Below, in pieces: positions 7,976 through 16,847 of a stretch of DNA of 50,011 nt. A program made the position numbers and the translations under genes. The stretch is from Elusimicrobia bacterium HGW-Elusimicrobia-1 (GTDB lineage Bacteria > Elusimicrobiota > Endomicrobiia > PHAN01). The DNA is taken from contig PHAN01000010.1 of the NCBI GenBank assembly GCA_002841695.1, forward strand, positions 1 to 50,011, read 5' to 3'. The notes under the pieces were generated by a model, which saw only the letters and a list, made by a program, of their open reading frames with translations, was not told where the DNA came from and did no database searches. Each line of letters starts with the position of its first letter. Position 1 is the first letter of the stretch.

Positions 7976-9232
7976 ATGGACATAAAAAAAGAGATAGTAT
8001 CTATGGCGCGCGCCGCCAAAGACGCGTCGAGAATTATGGCGGGTATGTCCTCGTCGAGAAAAAAAGAAATTCTTGCGGCGATGGCTTCTGCCGTCGAAAA
8101 AGAAAAAGACGAGATACTCTTCGAGAATTCCATAGACGTCGACGCCGCCGGCGAAGCGGGGCTGTCGAAAGCGCTTATAGACCGCCTCAGATTAGACGAC
8201 AAAAGAATATCCGCTCTGGCTTCATCCATAAGAGAAATCGCCGCTTTGGGCGACCCCGTGGGCGAAGTAATATCCGAATGGACGCGCCCGTCGGGCATAA
8301 GAATAAAAAAAGTCCGCGTTCCTTTGGGCGTGGTGGGAATGATATACGAATCCCGACCCAACGTGACGGCCGACGCCGCGGCGCTGTGCCTGAAATCCGG
8401 CAACTCCGTTATACTCCGCGGCGGTTCCGAAGCGATAAACTCGAACCACGCGATAGTGCGCACAATTTTAAAGGCGGGATACGATGCCGGTCTGCCCGAA
8501 GGCGCCGTGCAATTCGTGGAAACCGCCGACCGCGCCGCGGTTCTGGAACTCATAAAACTCGACGGCCTTGTGGACTTGATAATACCGCGCGGTTCCGAAC
8601 AGATGATAAGATTCGTCAGGGAGCACGCCGTGGTTCCGGTGCTCGCGCACGGCAAGGGTTTGTGTCACACCTACGTCGATAAAGCGGCGGATTTGGCTAT
8701 GGCCGCCAAAATCGCATTCAACGCCAAATGTCAGCGCCCCGGAGTTTGTAACGCTATGGAAACGCTGCTTGTGCATAAGGACATCGCCAGGGATTTTTTA
8801 CCCGGGATTTGCGAGAATTATTCCAAGGCCGGAGTCGAGGTTCGCGGCTGCGCCGTAACGTCGTCGATATTTCCCGACGCGGTGAAAGCGACCGACGAGG
8901 ATTGGTCCACGGAATATCTGGATTTGAAAGTGTCGGTAAAAGTCGTGGATTCTCTTGAAGCGGCCATAGCGCATATAAACGTTTACGGCTCCGGACATTC
9001 CGAGGCGATAATAACCTCCGACGAGGCCGCCGCCAAAAAATTTCTCGCCGAAGTCGACGCCGCAGCGGTCTTTCATAACGCATCCACGCGACTGCACGAC
9101 GGAAGCGTGTTCGGATTGGGCGCTGAAATCGGCATATCCACTCAGAAATTGCACGCGCGCGGAACAATGGGCGCGCGCGAATTGACGACAACGAAATTTC
9201 TGGTTTACGGCAACGGCAATATCAGGGAATGA
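7976..9232 (+). CDS. proA: Glutamate-5-semialdehyde dehydrogenase (gamma-glutamyl phosphate reductase)
   Basis: Second enzyme of proline synthesis, reducing gamma-glutamyl phosphate with NADPH. The 418-aa length is typical. Seen are GVVGMIYESRPNVT (118-131), the Rossmann-side loop SGNSVILRGGSEA, the catalytic segment KCQRPGVCNAMETLLVH with Cys258, and a C-terminal GLGAEIGIST followed by HARGTMG. A gaag-type ribosome-binding site (aaggag) lies 7 bases before ATG. No proB is in the window, so glutamate 5-kinase must be encoded elsewhere. The gene overlaps the following gene by 4 bases. Confidence 0.97.
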   Translation: MDIKKEIVSMARAAKDASRIMAGMSSSRKKEILAAMASAVEKEKDEILFENSIDVDAAGEAGLSKALIDRLRLDDKRISALASSIREIAALGDPVGEVISEWTRPSGIRIKKVRVPLGVVGMIYESRPNVTADAAALCLKSGNSVILRGGSEAINSNHAIVRTILKAGYDAGLPEGAVQFVETADRAAVLELIKLDGLVDLIIPRGSEQMIRFVREHAVVPVLAHGKGLCHTYVDKAADLAMAAKIAFNAKCQRPGVCNAMETLLVHKDIARDFLPGICENYSKAGVEVRGCAVTSSIFPDAVKATDEDWSTEYLDLKVSVKVVDSLEAAIAHINVYGSGHSEAIITSDEAAAKKFLAEVDAAAVFHNASTRLHDGSVFGLGAEIGISTQKLHARGTMGARELTTTKFLVYGNGNIRE

Positions 9233-10389
9233 ACGGTCAGATGAGGATAGGAATTTTCGGGGGTTCGTTCGACCCTCCGCACAACGGACACTTGCGAGTC
9301 GCCATTGCCGCCGCCGACGAACTATCGCTGGACAAACTGTTTTTCGTGCCCGCGCTTGCGCCTCCCCACGCCATATCCAAGACACTGACCCCGCCGGACA
9401 TCAGGATGAAAATGCTCCGCGAACTATCAAGGCGCGACGAGAGATTTTACATCGACGATTATGAACTGCGCCGACGCGGTCCGACGTACACCTATGAGAC
9501 GATAAAACGGTTTCGGAAACGCTTTCCGCGCGCGGAGGTCTTTTTTGTGCTGGGCTCCGATTCCCTCGCCGACATCCCTCGCTGGAAAAAAGGCGCGCAA
9601 CTTCCCGATATGTGCCGTTTCGCCGTCGCCTTACGGCCGCAAAGCGGCGTCGCCGCGCTTATCGACAAGGCCGTCAAACTTAAAGTCAGGCCGCCGGCCG
9701 TATCGTCGACGGCCATCCGCCGCGCCGCGCCGTTTACCGGCGGATTTTTGTCCGGAAAAGTTCCCGCGGCCGTCGCGCGGATTATTCTCGACAACTATTT
9801 ATATGTCGACGAAGCCGTCGCGGCTTATCTTAAAAAGCGGCTTGACAACGCCAAATACCGGCACACTCTGGGCGTGGCCGCGACAGCCGTCGCATTGGCG
9901 GCAAAACACGGCGCCGACCCCCGACGCGCGCGGCTGGCCGCGCTCATACACGATATGGGACGCGTGATGCCGTCGGCGAAATATCCGTCGTACTTAGCGC
10001 CAGCGCCGCGCCCGGCCGGAATGCCGTCGGCGGAAACGGCAGCGGCGAATCCGTTTCTTCTTCATTCTTTCGTTTCGGCGCGACTGGCGCAGAAAATATT
10101 CGGCATCAAAGACAGAGTAGTTCTTAACGCGGCCGCTCATCACACTCTTGGTTGTCCGTCGAAGTCGTCGACCGTTTACGACGATATAATCTACGTCGCC
10201 GACGCCGTGGCTCCGGACAGAAGATTTCAGGGCGTCGCGCGCCTTCGCCGCGAGGCGTTCGGCGATTTGAGCCGCGCCGTATTTCTTTGCGCGTTGATGA
10301 AACTCGGCTATGTGCTGAAAAAAGAAAAATATCTTGCGCCGGAGGGTGTTGCGGTTTACAACTCCCGTCTTAAAAAAATAAAAAAATGA
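9229..10389 (+). CDS. nadD: Fusion of nicotinate-nucleotide adenylyltransferase and YqeK-type HD hydrolase
   Basis: Two domains in one 386-aa chain. Residues about 5-195 form NadD, which makes deamido-NAD from nicotinate mononucleotide and ATP: nucleotidyl-transferase motif GGSFDPPHNGH (11-21), LGSDSLADIPRW, and the SSTAIR motif (159-164). Residues about 197-386 form a YqeK-like HD domain: RHTLG (211-215), HDMG (241-244) and AAHHTLG near 305. Its relatives cleave diadenosine tetraphosphate. The two are often adjacent genes (nadD-yqeK), and here they are fused. ATG 9229 overlaps the proA stop; ATG 9241 is an alternative start. NAD synthesis and Ap4A removal would be coupled in the cytosol. Confidence 0.93.
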   Translation: MNGQMRIGIFGGSFDPPHNGHLRVAIAAADELSLDKLFFVPALAPPHAISKTLTPPDIRMKMLRELSRRDERFYIDDYELRRRGPTYTYETIKRFRKRFPRAEVFFVLGSDSLADIPRWKKGAQLPDMCRFAVALRPQSGVAALIDKAVKLKVRPPAVSSTAIRRAAPFTGGFLSGKVPAAVARIILDNYLYVDEAVAAYLKKRLDNAKYRHTLGVAATAVALAAKHGADPRRARLAALIHDMGRVMPSAKYPSYLAPAPRPAGMPSAETAAANPFLLHSFVSARLAQKIFGIKDRVVLNAAAHHTLGCPSKSSTVYDDIIYVADAVAPDRRFQGVARLRREAFGDLSRAVFLCALMKLGYVLKKEKYLAPEGVAVYNSRLKKIKK

Positions 10390-11540
10390 GACAAAACCTT
10401 TCCCGCTATGCCCTGGCGTTTTTTGCCCTCATCATGGGTGTTTCCATAATAATGACCGGGCGGGATCCCGTCGCGCTCGCGCTTGCGTTGAGGGGCGATA
10501 AGCGGATTAATATTCTTCTTATGGGTATGGACGCGGTGGAATCGTCGAAACATACCGATACGCTGATGCTCCTGAATTATTCCGTCAGGGAGCAAATGCT
10601 CAATGTTATATCCATTCCGCGCGATACCCTGGTAAGATACGAAGGCGGCCGCGCCAGAAGGATTAACGAAGTATATCCGATGATCCGCAAAAAAACTTCC
10701 ACCGACGCGGAGGCGGCCGCCGAGTTTTTGAACTTCGTCAACAATAATCTTTTTCGCGGACGGCTCGAAATCCGGCATTACGTTCAGGTCGATTATGAAT
10801 TTTTTACGCGCCTTGTGGATATGCTGGGCAAAATACGCGTGGAAATAACCGAGCCGATGAAGTACGACGATTTTGCCGGCAAACTGCATATAGATTTTTC
10901 CACGGGAATACATCATCTCGACGGAAAAGACGCTCTCAAATACATAAGATACCGCGGGAAAGGCAGCGACATAAGAAGAATTTCGCGGCAGCAAAAATTT
11001 CTCATAGATTGGCTCAAAAGCGCCAGAAAGCCGCTGGTTCTTGTAAGATTTCCAAACATAATATCGGCCTTCAGGCGCGGCACCAACACAAACATAGGAT
11101 TATGGGGCGTATCGAGCTTAATGTTCGAGTTCAGAAGTTTTGACACGGCGAATATCAGATTTTTCACGCTGCCGGGCAAATTTTATTCGTATTACTGGCA
11201 GTACGACCCGCAATCCGCCGAAGAGCAAATATTTCGGGTCATAGGAACGCACGCGCCGAGGCAGACCACATACCTGGCGGATGTTTGGAACGCCTCCGGC
11301 AAACCCGGGGCCGCCCGCGCCGCCCGCGATGCGCTTATAAAATCCGGATTCAACGTAATCGAATGGGGAAATTATTCCGTCTATCAGCAGCGAACGGTCA
11401 TAAAAAATATGTGCGAGGAAGTGTCGGCGGGGCTTGTGGCCCGCAACGCTTTGGGCTGCGGCGATATAATCAACCGCTACGACGCTGCCAGAAACGTAGA
11501 TGTATCCGTCATTATCGGTGAAGATTATGAGTCGCAATGA
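10386..11540 (+). CDS. LytR-CpsA-Psr (LCP) family protein with LytR_C domain
   Basis: 384 aa with an N-terminal signal-anchor helix (about residues 7-25), then the LCP core: INILLMGMD, HTDTLMLL, ISIPRDTLV with the conserved Arg-Asp, and RYRGKGSDIRRISRQQ. A C-terminal LytR_C-type segment (DVWNASGKPGAARAARDAL) follows. LCP enzymes attach polyisoprenyl-linked glycopolymers to the cell envelope from the outer face of the membrane. They are best known in Gram-positives but also occur in Gram-negative lineages. The start overlaps the previous stop (ATGA), and rsfS follows after 33 bases. The product's polymer substrate is unknown. Confidence 0.9.
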   Translation: MRQNLSRYALAFFALIMGVSIIMTGRDPVALALALRGDKRINILLMGMDAVESSKHTDTLMLLNYSVREQMLNVISIPRDTLVRYEGGRARRINEVYPMIRKKTSTDAEAAAEFLNFVNNNLFRGRLEIRHYVQVDYEFFTRLVDMLGKIRVEITEPMKYDDFAGKLHIDFSTGIHHLDGKDALKYIRYRGKGSDIRRISRQQKFLIDWLKSARKPLVLVRFPNIISAFRRGTNTNIGLWGVSSLMFEFRSFDTANIRFFTLPGKFYSYYWQYDPQSAEEQIFRVIGTHAPRQTTYLADVWNASGKPGAARAARDALIKSGFNVIEWGNYSVYQQRTVIKNMCEEVSAGLVARNALGCGDIINRYDAARNVDVSVIIGEDYESQ

Positions 11541-11573
11541 CGGATGTCAAATATTTTACTCGGAGGAAAACGC

Positions 11574-12008
11574 ATGAAATCTACAACCCTTGCCGGAAAA
11601 ATAGCCGAAATACTCGATTCAAAAAAAGCCGTCGACACGGCGGTGTTCAATGTTTCGAGATTTACAATCGTGGCGGAATATTTCGTGGTGGCTACCGCGA
11701 CTTCGGACACTCATGGCCGAGCCCTTCTCGACGAAGTGGAAAGAGTCCTTGCCGCCGACGGCATTAAGGCGCTTCGTGTCGAGGGGAAGACGGCCGGTTC
11801 ATGGACGGCGGCGGACTTCGGCGGCGTTATACTTCATATTATGTCCGGAAAATATCGCGCCGAAGTGGCTTTGGAGAAACTGTATGCGGACGCAAAGAAA
11901 ATAGTCCGGCGCGAGCCGCCGGCAAAAAAAATGCCTAAGGCGAAAGCCAACAAAAAGAATGTTAAAAAAAGATCTGAAAGAAAAAATATCGCGGCGCCTC
12001 GCGGATAA
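11574..12008 (+). CDS. rsfS: Ribosomal silencing factor RsfS
   Basis: 144 aa from ATG 11574, chosen because cggaggaaaa lies just upstream and because the family begins here. The core matches RsfS/Iojap: DTAVFNVSRFTIVAEYFVVATATS, then VEGKTAGSWTAADFGGVILHIM and YRAEVALEKLYADA. RsfS binds ribosomal protein L14 and blocks subunit joining when nutrients are scarce. The tail is unusually basic (PPAKKMPKAKANKK) and its last 50 bases overlap the argS start, so the tail is partly a by-product of the overlap. Gene order with nadD and yqeK is the common bacterial arrangement. Confidence 0.93.
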   Translation: MKSTTLAGKIAEILDSKKAVDTAVFNVSRFTIVAEYFVVATATSDTHGRALLDEVERVLAADGIKALRVEGKTAGSWTAADFGGVILHIMSGKYRAEVALEKLYADAKKIVRREPPAKKMPKAKANKKNVKKRSERKNIAAPRG

Positions 12009-13566
12009 ATACGGCGTCCTGCCGGAATTCGCCGTCTCCACTCCGCCTTCCGGCGTGGGCGGGGATTATGCGGTGAATCTGCCTATGATACTGGCCAAGA
12101 AAGCCGGAGTCAATCCAAAGCAGCTTGCCGCGGACATAGCCGTCGAGCTTTCGTCGCTGCCGGAAATAAAGCGGGCGTCCGCGCTCGGCGGTTTCGTTAA
12201 TATTGAAATTGAAAACGACTATTTATTCGGAGTTGTCGGCCGTTTCGATGAGCCCTCGCCGTCAGAGCCGAAAAGAATATTGATAGAGTTCGTCTCGTCC
12301 AATCCTACGGGGCCGCTGCACATAGGCCACGGCCGCTGCGCGGCCATAGGCGATTCTCTTGCGCGGCTTTACGAGTACCTGGGCGCTAAAGTCGAACGGG
12401 AATATTATGTAAACGACGCGGGCAATCAGATTAAAATACTCTCAGCGTCGGTCGCGGCCCGTATTCGTGAACTCGACGGTCGCGGTTCGCCTTCGGATTT
12501 TCCGGAAAATGGATACAAAGGCGAATATATCTATGACATAGCGCGAAAGGCCGTCGCGGCGGGAGTCGTAGACCCGGGAATTTTTGCCCGCGATATCATA
12601 ATGGAAGAAACCCGCGACGACCTTGCGGGATTTAGAGTAAAGATGGACACTTATTTCAGCGAGACGTCGCTGCTGCCCAGGGTAGATGCAATGCTGCGCG
12701 ACTTTATTTCGCGCGGTCTGGCATACGAAAACGACGGGGCTCTCTGGTTTTCCGCGCTTTCGGAAACATCGGCCGAAGTCGACGGGGAAAAAGAGGAACG
12801 GGTTTTAAGAAAGCGCACGGGCGAGCTCACTTATTTCGCGTCGGACATCGCCTACCACGCCGACAAATATTCGCGCGGATACGACGAAATCATCGACGTG
12901 TGGGGAGCCGACCATCACGGTTACGTGGCAAGAATCAAAAATTCCGTCAAGGCGCTCGGGCTCGACGCGTCGAAACTGAAAATTATTCTCTATCAGCTGG
13001 TTTCTCTGAAACGCGCCGGCAAGAAAGTGGCTATGTCGACGCGCGCCGGCGAGTTCGTCACTCTCAGGGAGATAGTCGGGGAAGTCGGCGCCGACGCGGC
13101 CAGATTTTTTCTTTTGGCAAGGGCTCCGGCGTCACCGGTGGAGTTCGACGTGGACTTGGCAAAAAAGCACTCGTCGGAGAATCCGGTTTTTTACGTGCAA
13201 TACGCCCACGCGCGGATCTCGTCGGTTTTTGCAGAAGCCGCCCGACGCGGATACCGCGTGCCGGCGGAGGGAAAAACAATCGACCTTGCCTGTTTGAGCG
13301 GCGACGAGGCCGAGCGCGATCTTGCCAAATCCATAGCGACACTCGGCGACACATTCGAGCTTTGCGCGCGCGAATACACCGCGCATCACATAACGGCGCA
13401 TCTTCTTGAAATCGCCCGTCGTCTTCATAATTTTTATGAAAAATGCCGTGTGCTTTCCGACGACAAAGATATGGCCGCGTCGCGTCTGGACCTGTTGTCG
13501 GCGGCGCGGCGGGCAATAAAACTGGGGCTGTCTGTTTTGGGAGTCGAAGCGCCGGATAAAATGTAG
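11959..13566 (+). CDS. argS: Arginyl-tRNA synthetase
   Basis: Class I aminoacyl-tRNA synthetase, 535 aa. The N-terminal Add1 domain (1-100) contains SGVGGDYAVNLPMILAKKAG. It is followed by the FVSSNPTGPLHIGHGR active site with HIGH at 121-124, YVNDAGNQI, WGADHHGYVARIKN, and an AMSTRAGEF segment where other synthetases carry KMSKS, as is common for ArgRS. The C-terminal DALR anticodon-binding domain ends the protein. The length is at the short end for the family. The 50-base overlap with rsfS in another frame is notable and implies coupled translation. Confidence 0.96.
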   Translation: MLKKDLKEKISRRLADKYGVLPEFAVSTPPSGVGGDYAVNLPMILAKKAGVNPKQLAADIAVELSSLPEIKRASALGGFVNIEIENDYLFGVVGRFDEPSPSEPKRILIEFVSSNPTGPLHIGHGRCAAIGDSLARLYEYLGAKVEREYYVNDAGNQIKILSASVAARIRELDGRGSPSDFPENGYKGEYIYDIARKAVAAGVVDPGIFARDIIMEETRDDLAGFRVKMDTYFSETSLLPRVDAMLRDFISRGLAYENDGALWFSALSETSAEVDGEKEERVLRKRTGELTYFASDIAYHADKYSRGYDEIIDVWGADHHGYVARIKNSVKALGLDASKLKIILYQLVSLKRAGKKVAMSTRAGEFVTLREIVGEVGADAARFFLLARAPASPVEFDVDLAKKHSSENPVFYVQYAHARISSVFAEAARRGYRVPAEGKTIDLACLSGDEAERDLAKSIATLGDTFELCAREYTAHHITAHLLEIARRLHNFYEKCRVLSDDKDMAASRLDLLSAARRAIKLGLSVLGVEAPDKM

Positions 13567-13584
13567 AAGTCGGCAGTAATAAAG

Positions 13585-13660
13585 ACAGTGTATAGTGTAT
13601 AGTGGTTAGTGAATAGTAAAAAGATACTAACCTCTATCCACTAGTCACTATTCACTTATC
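13585..13660. repeat. Imperfect long inverted repeat between argS and the phosphorylase gene
   Basis: The left part (gtgtatagtggttagtgaatag) and the right part (ctatccactagtcactattcac) are nearly complementary and give a long imperfect hairpin. The unit agtgaatagt / actattcac is a common dispersed intergenic repeat motif. A related fragment (gtggttggtggatagtgg) occurs at about 18.47 kb. It could act as a transcription barrier, but lacks a T-run. Confidence 0.55.
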
Positions 13661-13674
13661 TTACTGGAGGAACA

Positions 13675-16266
13675 ATGGTTGACATCTTCAATGAAGCCGA
13701 TGAGCGTCTTAAAGTAAAAACATACCGCGATTGCACGGTAACGCCCAATCTTCCCGAGAAACTTCTGCCGCTGGCCGAGCTCTCGTCGAATCTTTGGTGG
13801 GTATGGAACTCGCAGGCCGTGGAGCTTTTCCGCCGCATGGACCGCGATCTCTGGGAAAAAGTTTATCACAATCCCATAAAACTCCTCGGTATGATTTCTC
13901 AGGACAAGCTTCAGACGCTTGCCTCCGATAATAGTTTTATATCGCATATGGAGCGCGCGCACACCGATTACACGCGTTACATGAAACTCGATACTTGGTT
14001 CCGGAGCGCTTATCCGAAAGCGTCGGATTTTTTAGTTGCGTATTTTTCGGCGGAATTCGGTTTGTGCGAATCCCTCCCGATATACGCGGGCGGTCTGGGA
14101 ATTCTGTCGGGCGACCACCTGAAATCTTCGGGCGACCTGGGTATACCCCTTGTGGGCGTGGGTCTTCTGTACCGCTACGGTTATTTTCATCAGTACTTAA
14201 ATATCGACGGATGGCAGCAGGAAGAAATGGTTGAAAACCATTTCACCAAGATGGCCACCGAGCGGGTCCGCGGTTCCGACGGCAAACAGCTGAAAATTTC
14301 GGTTGAACTCCCGTCGGGCGAAGTCCGCGCGCAACTGTGGCGCGTTAAAGTCGGCCGCGCGGAACTCATACTTCTTGACACTGATTTCGACGGCAACACG
14401 CCCGAAGGCCGCAAACTCACGTACGAACTCTACGGCGGCGATCTTGAAATGAGAATTTCGCAGGAAATATTGCTGGGTATAGGCGGAGTCAGAGCGCTGG
14501 CGGCCATGGGATACAAACCCACGGTTTATCATATGAATGAAGGCCACGCCGCTTTTCTCTCCGTCGAGCGCATAGCCATGTTGATGCGGGATAACGGTCT
14601 GGATTACGCCGCCGCCCGCGAGGCCGTGGCGTCTTCCAACGTGTTTACCACGCACACACCCGTTCCGGCGGGAAACGATCTCTTCCCGCAGGAACTGATA
14701 GAAAAATATCTTGAGCCGTACTACGAAAATCTTGGCATGTCCAAAGACAGTTTCATGTCGCTCGGACGCGTGAATCCGTCGGACGCCAAGGAAGGTTTCT
14801 CCATGCCGGCTCTCGCGCTGCGGCTGTCGGCTTTTGCCAACGGCGTTTCGCGCCTGCACGGCGCGGTGTCCCGCAAAATGTGGCAGGCCATCTGGCCGGG
14901 CCTTAATCGCGCCGAAGTTCCGATAACACATATAACAAATGGTATCCACGCCAACACCTGGATATCTTACGAAATGGCTTCGCTGTTCGACCGATACATC
15001 GGTTCCGTCTGGAAAGACGAGCCGGCGAATATGAAGATATGGGAGAGTGTCTCGGAAATCCCCGACGCCGAAATATGGAGAAGTCACGAGCGACGCCGCG
15101 AACGCCTTGTGGAATTTGTGCGCGCCCGTCTTAAAAAACAGCTTGAGCGGCGGGGAGTTTCCCAAAGAGAAGTACAGGCCGCCGATGAAGTCCTCGACCC
15201 CGAGGCACTTACCATCGGGTTTGCGCGGAGATTCGCCACATATAAAAGGGCGACTCTCATATTCCGCGACATCGAGCGGCTTAAACAAATTTTCAACCGC
15301 AAGGATATGCCGGTGCAGTTGATTGTCGCCGGAAAAGCGCATCCGCGCGACGCCGAAGGCAAGGAACTCATAAAGCAGCTTATACATCTTGCGCGCGACC
15401 CCGACCTCAGGGGCAGGATAGTTTTTATCGAAGATTACGATATGAACGTGGCGCACTACCTTGTTCAGGGCGTCGACGTATGGCTGAACAACCCCCGCCG
15501 TCCGCTGGAGGCGTCGGGCACGAGCGGAATGAAAGCCGCCGTAAACGGAGTGCTCAATTTGAGTATTCTCGACGGATGGTGGTGCGAAGGTTACGACGGC
15601 AACAACGGCTGGGCCATCGGCCGCGGCGAAGATTACGAGGACCCCGAAGCGCAGGACGAAGTGGAGAGCAAGGCGGTTTATGATTTATTTGAAAAAGAAC
15701 TCGCCCCTCTTTTCTACACCCGCGGTCACGGAGGGCTGCCAAGAGGATGGATCAGGAAAATGAAGGACTCCATGAGATCCATCTGTCCGGTGTTCAACAC
15801 CAACAGAATGCTTAAAGAATACACCGAGAGGTTCTACATCAACGCGCATTTGGATTATGTCGATCTTGCCGCCGGCGGTTACTCCGCGGCCAAGGCGCGC
15901 GCCGGATGGCTTGCCGGAGTTCATCGTTATTGGAAGGACGTGTCCATATCCGCGGCCGAGGACACTATTAACGGAGAACTAAAAATCGGCGACGAGTTCG
16001 AGATAACCGCACGAGTCCGGGCGGGATCTCTGAAACCGGAAGATCTGCGGGTCGAGGCCCTTTGGGGATATGTCGATTCCAGAGGCGGGTTCGACGCGCC
16101 GAGGGTCAACGTTATGACAGCGGAGGGAAAATCCGGCGACCAGATTGTCTACAAAATAAAAGTCCGCGCCGACCGTATAGGCCATTGCGGGTATGCCCTG
16201 CGTATTATGCCTAATTCGGATAGGCCGCACATTCGCTATGCGCCCGGACTGATTATTTGGAAGTAG
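13675..16266 (+). CDS. glgP: Alpha-glucan (glycogen) phosphorylase with DUF3417 N-terminus
   Basis: 863-aa PLP enzyme that releases glucose 1-phosphate from alpha-1,4-glucans. It belongs to the subgroup with an N-terminal DUF3417 module (LPLAELSSNLWWVWN, residues 24-38). The core carries YFSAEFGLCESLPIYAGGLG, HLNEGH-like YHMNEGHAAFLSVER, TTHTPVPAGND and ITHITNGIH. The PLP-lysine block is EASGTSGMKAAVNG, followed by LDGWWCEGYDG. A strong ribosome-binding site (ctggaggaac) precedes the ATG. It is monocistronic here; the bidirectional terminator at 16.55 kb lies downstream after a repeat cluster. Storage-polysaccharide use is the likely role. Confidence 0.94.
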   Translation: MVDIFNEADERLKVKTYRDCTVTPNLPEKLLPLAELSSNLWWVWNSQAVELFRRMDRDLWEKVYHNPIKLLGMISQDKLQTLASDNSFISHMERAHTDYTRYMKLDTWFRSAYPKASDFLVAYFSAEFGLCESLPIYAGGLGILSGDHLKSSGDLGIPLVGVGLLYRYGYFHQYLNIDGWQQEEMVENHFTKMATERVRGSDGKQLKISVELPSGEVRAQLWRVKVGRAELILLDTDFDGNTPEGRKLTYELYGGDLEMRISQEILLGIGGVRALAAMGYKPTVYHMNEGHAAFLSVERIAMLMRDNGLDYAAAREAVASSNVFTTHTPVPAGNDLFPQELIEKYLEPYYENLGMSKDSFMSLGRVNPSDAKEGFSMPALALRLSAFANGVSRLHGAVSRKMWQAIWPGLNRAEVPITHITNGIHANTWISYEMASLFDRYIGSVWKDEPANMKIWESVSEIPDAEIWRSHERRRERLVEFVRARLKKQLERRGVSQREVQAADEVLDPEALTIGFARRFATYKRATLIFRDIERLKQIFNRKDMPVQLIVAGKAHPRDAEGKELIKQLIHLARDPDLRGRIVFIEDYDMNVAHYLVQGVDVWLNNPRRPLEASGTSGMKAAVNGVLNLSILDGWWCEGYDGNNGWAIGRGEDYEDPEAQDEVESKAVYDLFEKELAPLFYTRGHGGLPRGWIRKMKDSMRSICPVFNTNRMLKEYTERFYINAHLDYVDLAAGGYSAAKARAGWLAGVHRYWKDVSISAAEDTINGELKIGDEFEITARVRAGSLKPEDLRVEALWGYVDSRGGFDAPRVNVMTAEGKSGDQIVYKIKVRADRIGHCGYALRIMPNSDRPHIRYAPGLIIWK

Positions 16267-16284
16267 AATATCGCAAGATACTTA

Positions 16285-16507
16285 TTTGGTCATTGCAAGC
16301 CCGTCGCCGTCTGTCACCCTGAGCGAAGCGAAGGGTCTCGGTTTCCTGCTCCAACTTCCTGAAGGGTCACGTAACTTGTAACGAGATTCGAAAAACTGAG
16401 ATTCTTCGCGGAGTTTATCCTGAGGCGACAGAGATTCTTCGCTACGCTCAGAATGACGCTCGCCGAAGGATTCAGAATGACAAAAGCGAGCGGGAAGCTT
16501 GCAATGA
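16285..16507. repeat. REP-like repeat cluster after the phosphorylase gene
   Basis: Modules gtcaccctgagcgaagcgaagg, gagattcttcgcggagtttatc, cttcgctacgctcagaatgacgc and a final ttgcaatgac repeat the elements at the left edge of the window in the same order for about 85 bases (16397-16481). Together with the terminator that follows, this accounts for the 335 bases between the phosphorylase stop and the next gene. No gene is seen. Confidence 0.75.
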
Positions 16508-16529
16508 CAACGGTTTTTGTTACGGTTAC

Positions 16530-16570
16530 AAATAAAAAGCCCCCCGAAATAAACGGGGGACTTTTTATTT
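16530..16570. terminator. Bidirectional intrinsic terminator
   Basis: Arms aaataaaaag-cccccg and cgggggactttttattt around a 7-base loop form a strong hairpin with A-runs on the left and T-runs on the right. It can end transcription of the + strand phosphorylase gene and of the - strand HTH-kamA operon, which converge here. Confidence 0.85.
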
Positions 16571-16601
16571 GTTGCTTTGCGAAAGAGTTTTCGCAAACTG
16601 C

Positions 16602-16844
16602 TTATTTTTTTTTGCCTTTCTTTCCTCTTCTTACCATTTTGGCTCTGGAAACGTTGCCTTTTTTGTCGAGGAAATAGAGGTAGCCCGGGTCTTTTTTCAC
16701 GCCGACTTTCTCGACGAGTTCGGGCTTGCCGCCCTTTTTGCCGCCTCTGGCCATTTTGGCTCTGGCTACGTCGCCTCTTTTGTCAATGTAATAGAGGAAA
16801 CCCTCTGCTCTTTTGACACCTACTTTTGCGATTAATTCTGCCAT
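16602..16844 (-). CDS. Small basic protein made of two 40-residue repeats
   Basis: 80 aa consisting of two near-identical halves. Residues 1-40 contain KVGVKRAEGFLYYIDKRGDV and 41-80 contain KVGVKKDPGYLYFLDKKGNV, each followed by an ARAKM or SRAKM segment and a Gly/Lys-rich linker. The ribosome-binding site aggaggtgag is among the best in the window. The gene begins 3 bases after the kamA stop, so it is co-transcribed with it. The pattern of aromatic and charged residues suggests two small beta-hairpin units that may bind RNA, DNA or a protein. I do not know a function; a link with lysine aminomutase is inference from the operon. Confidence 0.8.
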   Translation of the reverse strand: MAELIAKVGVKRAEGFLYYIDKRGDVARAKMARGGKKGGKPELVEKVGVKKDPGYLYFLDKKGNVSRAKMVRRGKKGKKK

Positions 16845-16847
16845 TCT

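Noticed and set aside
14197-15456. 419-codon open frame on the - strand
   Set aside because: Shadow of the glucan phosphorylase gene; the composition is typical of antisense frames in G+C-rich coding DNA.
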